Below the pieces are notes generated by a model, which worked only from the letters and a program-made list of their open reading frames with translations, had not been told where the DNA came from and did not search any database. The position numbers and the translations under genes were made by a program. Positions 31,053-33,130 of a DNA stretch of 33,130 bases are shown here, piece by piece. Source of the DNA: an uncultured Bacilli bacterium (GTDB lineage Bacteria > Bacillota_I > Bacilli_A > RF39 > UBA660); the NCBI GenBank assembly GCA_944367495.1, contig CALVWP010000027.1, forward strand, positions 1 through 33,130, given 5' to 3'. The stretch's first letter is position 1; the number at the start of each line of letters is the position of its first letter.

Positions 31053-33036
31053 ACTTTTCATTTATGATTCTTTTACTTGTCAAATAAGTAACTAAGAAAT
31101 AACCACCATATATAATTATAATAAGTAAAGCTGTAGTAAATATTGATGTCATATTACTAGTCACACTCATACTTTCCATAATTATACTTGCACACATAAT
31201 TCCAAAAATTGAATGAATAATAGCAATTACAAGTGGAAACATAAAGAATATACCAGTTTGTATAAATAAAGCTCTATTTAATTTTTTATCATCAACCCCA
31301 ATACGTCTTAACATCTGATATTTTTCTTTATTATCACTACTATCAGATAACTCTTTTAAAGCAAGTATAGCTGCAGATGAAATCAAAAATATAATACCCA
31401 AATATAAACCAATAAAAATCATAATAGCTCTTAAACCAGTACTAGCTGTATATATATCTAACTTAGTATTATAAAAGCCACCATTTTGAGCAATTTCATC
31501 ACCATATTTTACAAATTCTTCTTCCTTTTTATCCTTATCACCTTTATAATTAGCCATCAAATAACTTCTAACATAAATATATCCATTAGTATCAACACTA
31601 TCAGGAATAATAACCACTCCAGTATTACTCTTATTACCACTCATATCAATTAAACCTTCCATGCACTTATCATACTTATTATGATATTTTTTACCATTAA
31701 TATCAATAGTAACACCCTCACTTAAAGCCTTATTTTCATATTTAATCATTTGAGCGTAATCAGCAAGCAAAATAAATTCATCATCATTTAAAGTATAAGT
31801 ATCACGGCCATAAAAAGAAGCAATTTTATTATAATCAGATATTTTAATAACAGAAAGCAAATTATCGACAAGCAAATTAGGATAAATTTTTAAAACCTCT
31901 TTTTTAATAGGTTCTATCAAAGCTCCAACTGTAACACTTTCAAATCCATAAATATTCGCTTTCACATAAGAAGAAAAATTATTAATATCATAGCCAGTCT
32001 TATCTAAAATACCCTTTTGAACATCTAAAACATCCTGCGAATAACTAACAATTTGAACATCAGCTGGCGTACCATAAACTAAATCTTTTTTTAAACTTAC
32101 ATTAATACTCCAAGCTGACGAAAATATTGTAATTGTAAAAAACAAAAGTAAACAAATAATACTCATCGAAAACACTGTCGTATTCACCTGACTATTAATC
32201 TGCCTTAAAGTAAATATATTTAATCCTTTTAAATATAATTTTTTATTACTTTGAACCAATTTTAAAATAAAACCAGAGATTCCAAAGAAAAGCAAGAATG
32301 TTCCAATAATTCCAAGCAATATAGCAAGGCCAAATAAATCTAAACTATCTAACCTGTTAGTAGCAAGATAATAAGCATAACTTAAAACACCTACAGCTAT
32401 TAAAAATATAATAACTGATAAAGTCAAATTACGTACCTTAATCTTCTCGCCCTTTTTAGAAGCTGTAAGCAAATCAATTAACTTATACTTAGTTACCGCA
32501 AACACATTAAAGACCATTAAAGTTAAATAAATAATACCATAATAAATAACCGTTTTAACTAAAGATGAAGAAGAAAATACAAACTCAAACCTGGACATAT
32601 CCGCTTCAAATAATTTAGCCACCACAATACTCATAAACTGTGAAGCAATAACCCCCACAAAAAGTCCTACCAATAAAGAAACAAGACCAATAATCAAAGT
32701 CTCCATTAAAAGAATTTTTGAAACCTGTTTTTTACCCATACCTAAAGTAAGATAAATACCAAACTCCTTTTTTCTCCTTTTAATCAAAAACCTCGAAGCA
32801 TAAATAACTAAAAAACCTAAAATAATGGCAACTAAAATAGATACTCCACTTAAAAATTCATTCATAAGAGCAATAATCTCTTTTTCAGCTGCCGTTAACT
32901 CTAACATTGCTTCCTGACTATCTAAAGCATTAAATACATAAAAGATAGCCACTCCTAAAACTAAAGTTAAAAAATAAATCGCATAATCCTTAAAACTTTT
33001 CTTAATATTTTTGATAGATAACTTAAAGAGCATCAT
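31051..33036 (-). CDS. Bce-type ABC transporter permease (FtsX-like domains)
   Basis: A 661-residue permease. A membrane helix at about residues 17-36 and a group of helices at about 55-300 hold the first FtsX-like domain (RRKKEFGIYLTLGMGKKQV near 90 is its hallmark). A second membrane block at about 285-310 leads to a large outside domain at about 310-530, and three C-terminal helices follow with the second FtsX-like copy (EKYQMLRRIGVDDKKLNRA). This eight-to-ten-helix layout with one large outside domain matches BceB/YtsD-type permeases that sense and detach antimicrobial peptides such as bacitracin. GGAGGGGATTTGA precedes the ATG, which overlaps the ATPase gene by 14 bases. No BceRS-type two-component genes are in view. 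Confidence 0.88.
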   Translation of the reverse strand: MMLFKLSIKNIKKSFKDYAIYFLTLVLGVAIFYVFNALDSQEAMLELTAAEKEIIALMNEFLSGVSILVAIILGFLVIYASRFLIKRRKKEFGIYLTLGMGKKQVSKILLMETLIIGLVSLLVGLFVGVIASQFMSIVVAKLFEADMSRFEFVFSSSSLVKTVIYYGIIYLTLMVFNVFAVTKYKLIDLLTASKKGEKIKVRNLTLSVIIFLIAVGVLSYAYYLATNRLDSLDLFGLAILLGIIGTFLLFFGISGFILKLVQSNKKLYLKGLNIFTLRQINSQVNTTVFSMSIICLLLFFTITIFSSAWSINVSLKKDLVYGTPADVQIVSYSQDVLDVQKGILDKTGYDINNFSSYVKANIYGFESVTVGALIEPIKKEVLKIYPNLLVDNLLSVIKISDYNKIASFYGRDTYTLNDDEFILLADYAQMIKYENKALSEGVTIDINGKKYHNKYDKCMEGLIDMSGNKSNTGVVIIPDSVDTNGYIYVRSYLMANYKGDKDKKEEEFVKYGDEIAQNGGFYNTKLDIYTASTGLRAIMIFIGLYLGIIFLISSAAILALKELSDSSDNKEKYQMLRRIGVDDKKLNRALFIQTGIFFMFPLVIAIIHSIFGIMCASIIMESMSVTSNMTSIFTTALLIIIIYGGYFLVTYLTSKRIINEK

Positions 33037-33130
33037 TCAAATCCCCTCCAAGTAGCGTTACCACATCTATAATCTTATCAAAAAATTCTTTCCTAGAATC
33101 ATTTCCTTTAACAAGTTCGTTAAAAATCTT
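33023..33130 (-). CDS. ABC transporter ATP-binding protein, C-terminal fragment (window edge)
   Basis: Only the last 35 residues are inside the window: KIFNELVKGNDSRKEFFDKI then IDVVTLLGGDLNDAL. This is the characteristic C-terminal tail of BceA-type ATPases (xIYxExYKGxSRxEFFDxI...LGG). It is partner to the downstream permease, whose start codon it overlaps. Confidence 0.85.
   Translation of the reverse strand, partial: KIFNELVKGNDSRKEFFDKIIDVVTLLGGDLNDAL

Overview
The window is AT-rich bacterial DNA of a low-GC Firmicutes/Bacilli type. Genes are densely packed, Shine-Dalgarno sites are of the AGGAGG type, and TGA is a normal stop (several ATGA start/stop overlaps), so the code is standard rather than the Mycoplasma code. 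The uvrC, gmk, yigZ, deoD, ymfF/ymfH, DUF1292 and Bce-type transporter content fits an uncultured gut Bacilli or Mycoplasmatota-like lineage. That placement is inference. Most promoters I can read are extended -10 type (TGN before the hexamer) with a 17-nt spacer.

Region 1 (1-11305) is a very AT-rich surface-glycan cluster. A minus-strand operon runs from a ManC-like nucleotidyltransferase through a phosphoglycosyl transferase, two GT4 glycosyltransferases, a NodB deacetylase, a radical SAM/SPASM enzyme, a GT2 glycosyltransferase, a GNAT-fold acyltransferase and an SDR oxidoreductase to a cytosolic GH-A glycosidase. A plus-strand lactonase-family gene with a leaderless-looking promoter converges on it, and a frameshifted PHP-domain gene lies beyond. 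No flippase or polymerase gene is present in the window. Region 2 (11306-12809) is a decayed patch: double-hairpin terminator, dispersed repeat, IS91-family transposase remnant and short gene debris.

Region 3 (12810-21987) is housekeeping and envelope genes, all on the minus strand: an APH-family kinase with a NUDIX hydrolase; an operon of a large membrane-anchored unknown protein, DUF1292, gmk and a metallophosphoesterase; tRNA-Arg(CCT); an HD-domain protein; a DUF3048 protein; and a membrane-anchored unknown with an NAGPA-family glycosidase.

Region 4 (21988-23573) holds the most striking locus, a secreted surface-protein gene. Its promoter spacer is mostly a T16 homopolymer, as in phase-variable promoters. 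The 3' end carries a short GC-rich, coding-strand-adenine-depleted segment in a putative lectin-like domain ending in LRPV, which resembles the variable region of a diversity-generating retroelement. A GC-rich hairpin follows the stop codon. No reverse transcriptase or template repeat is in the window, so the retroelement reading is a hypothesis.

Region 5 (23631-29351) has uvrC divergent from yigZ, then the deoD-ymfF-ymfH operon, which converges on yigZ at a hairpin spanning both stop codons. Region 6 (29396-31004) is an accessory module with an intact ORF6N DNA-binding gene and a decayed paralogue, flanked by 21-bp direct repeats. Both copies carry different palindromes at the same codons. 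Region 7 (31035-33130) is a Bce-type ABC permease with the tail of its ATPase.
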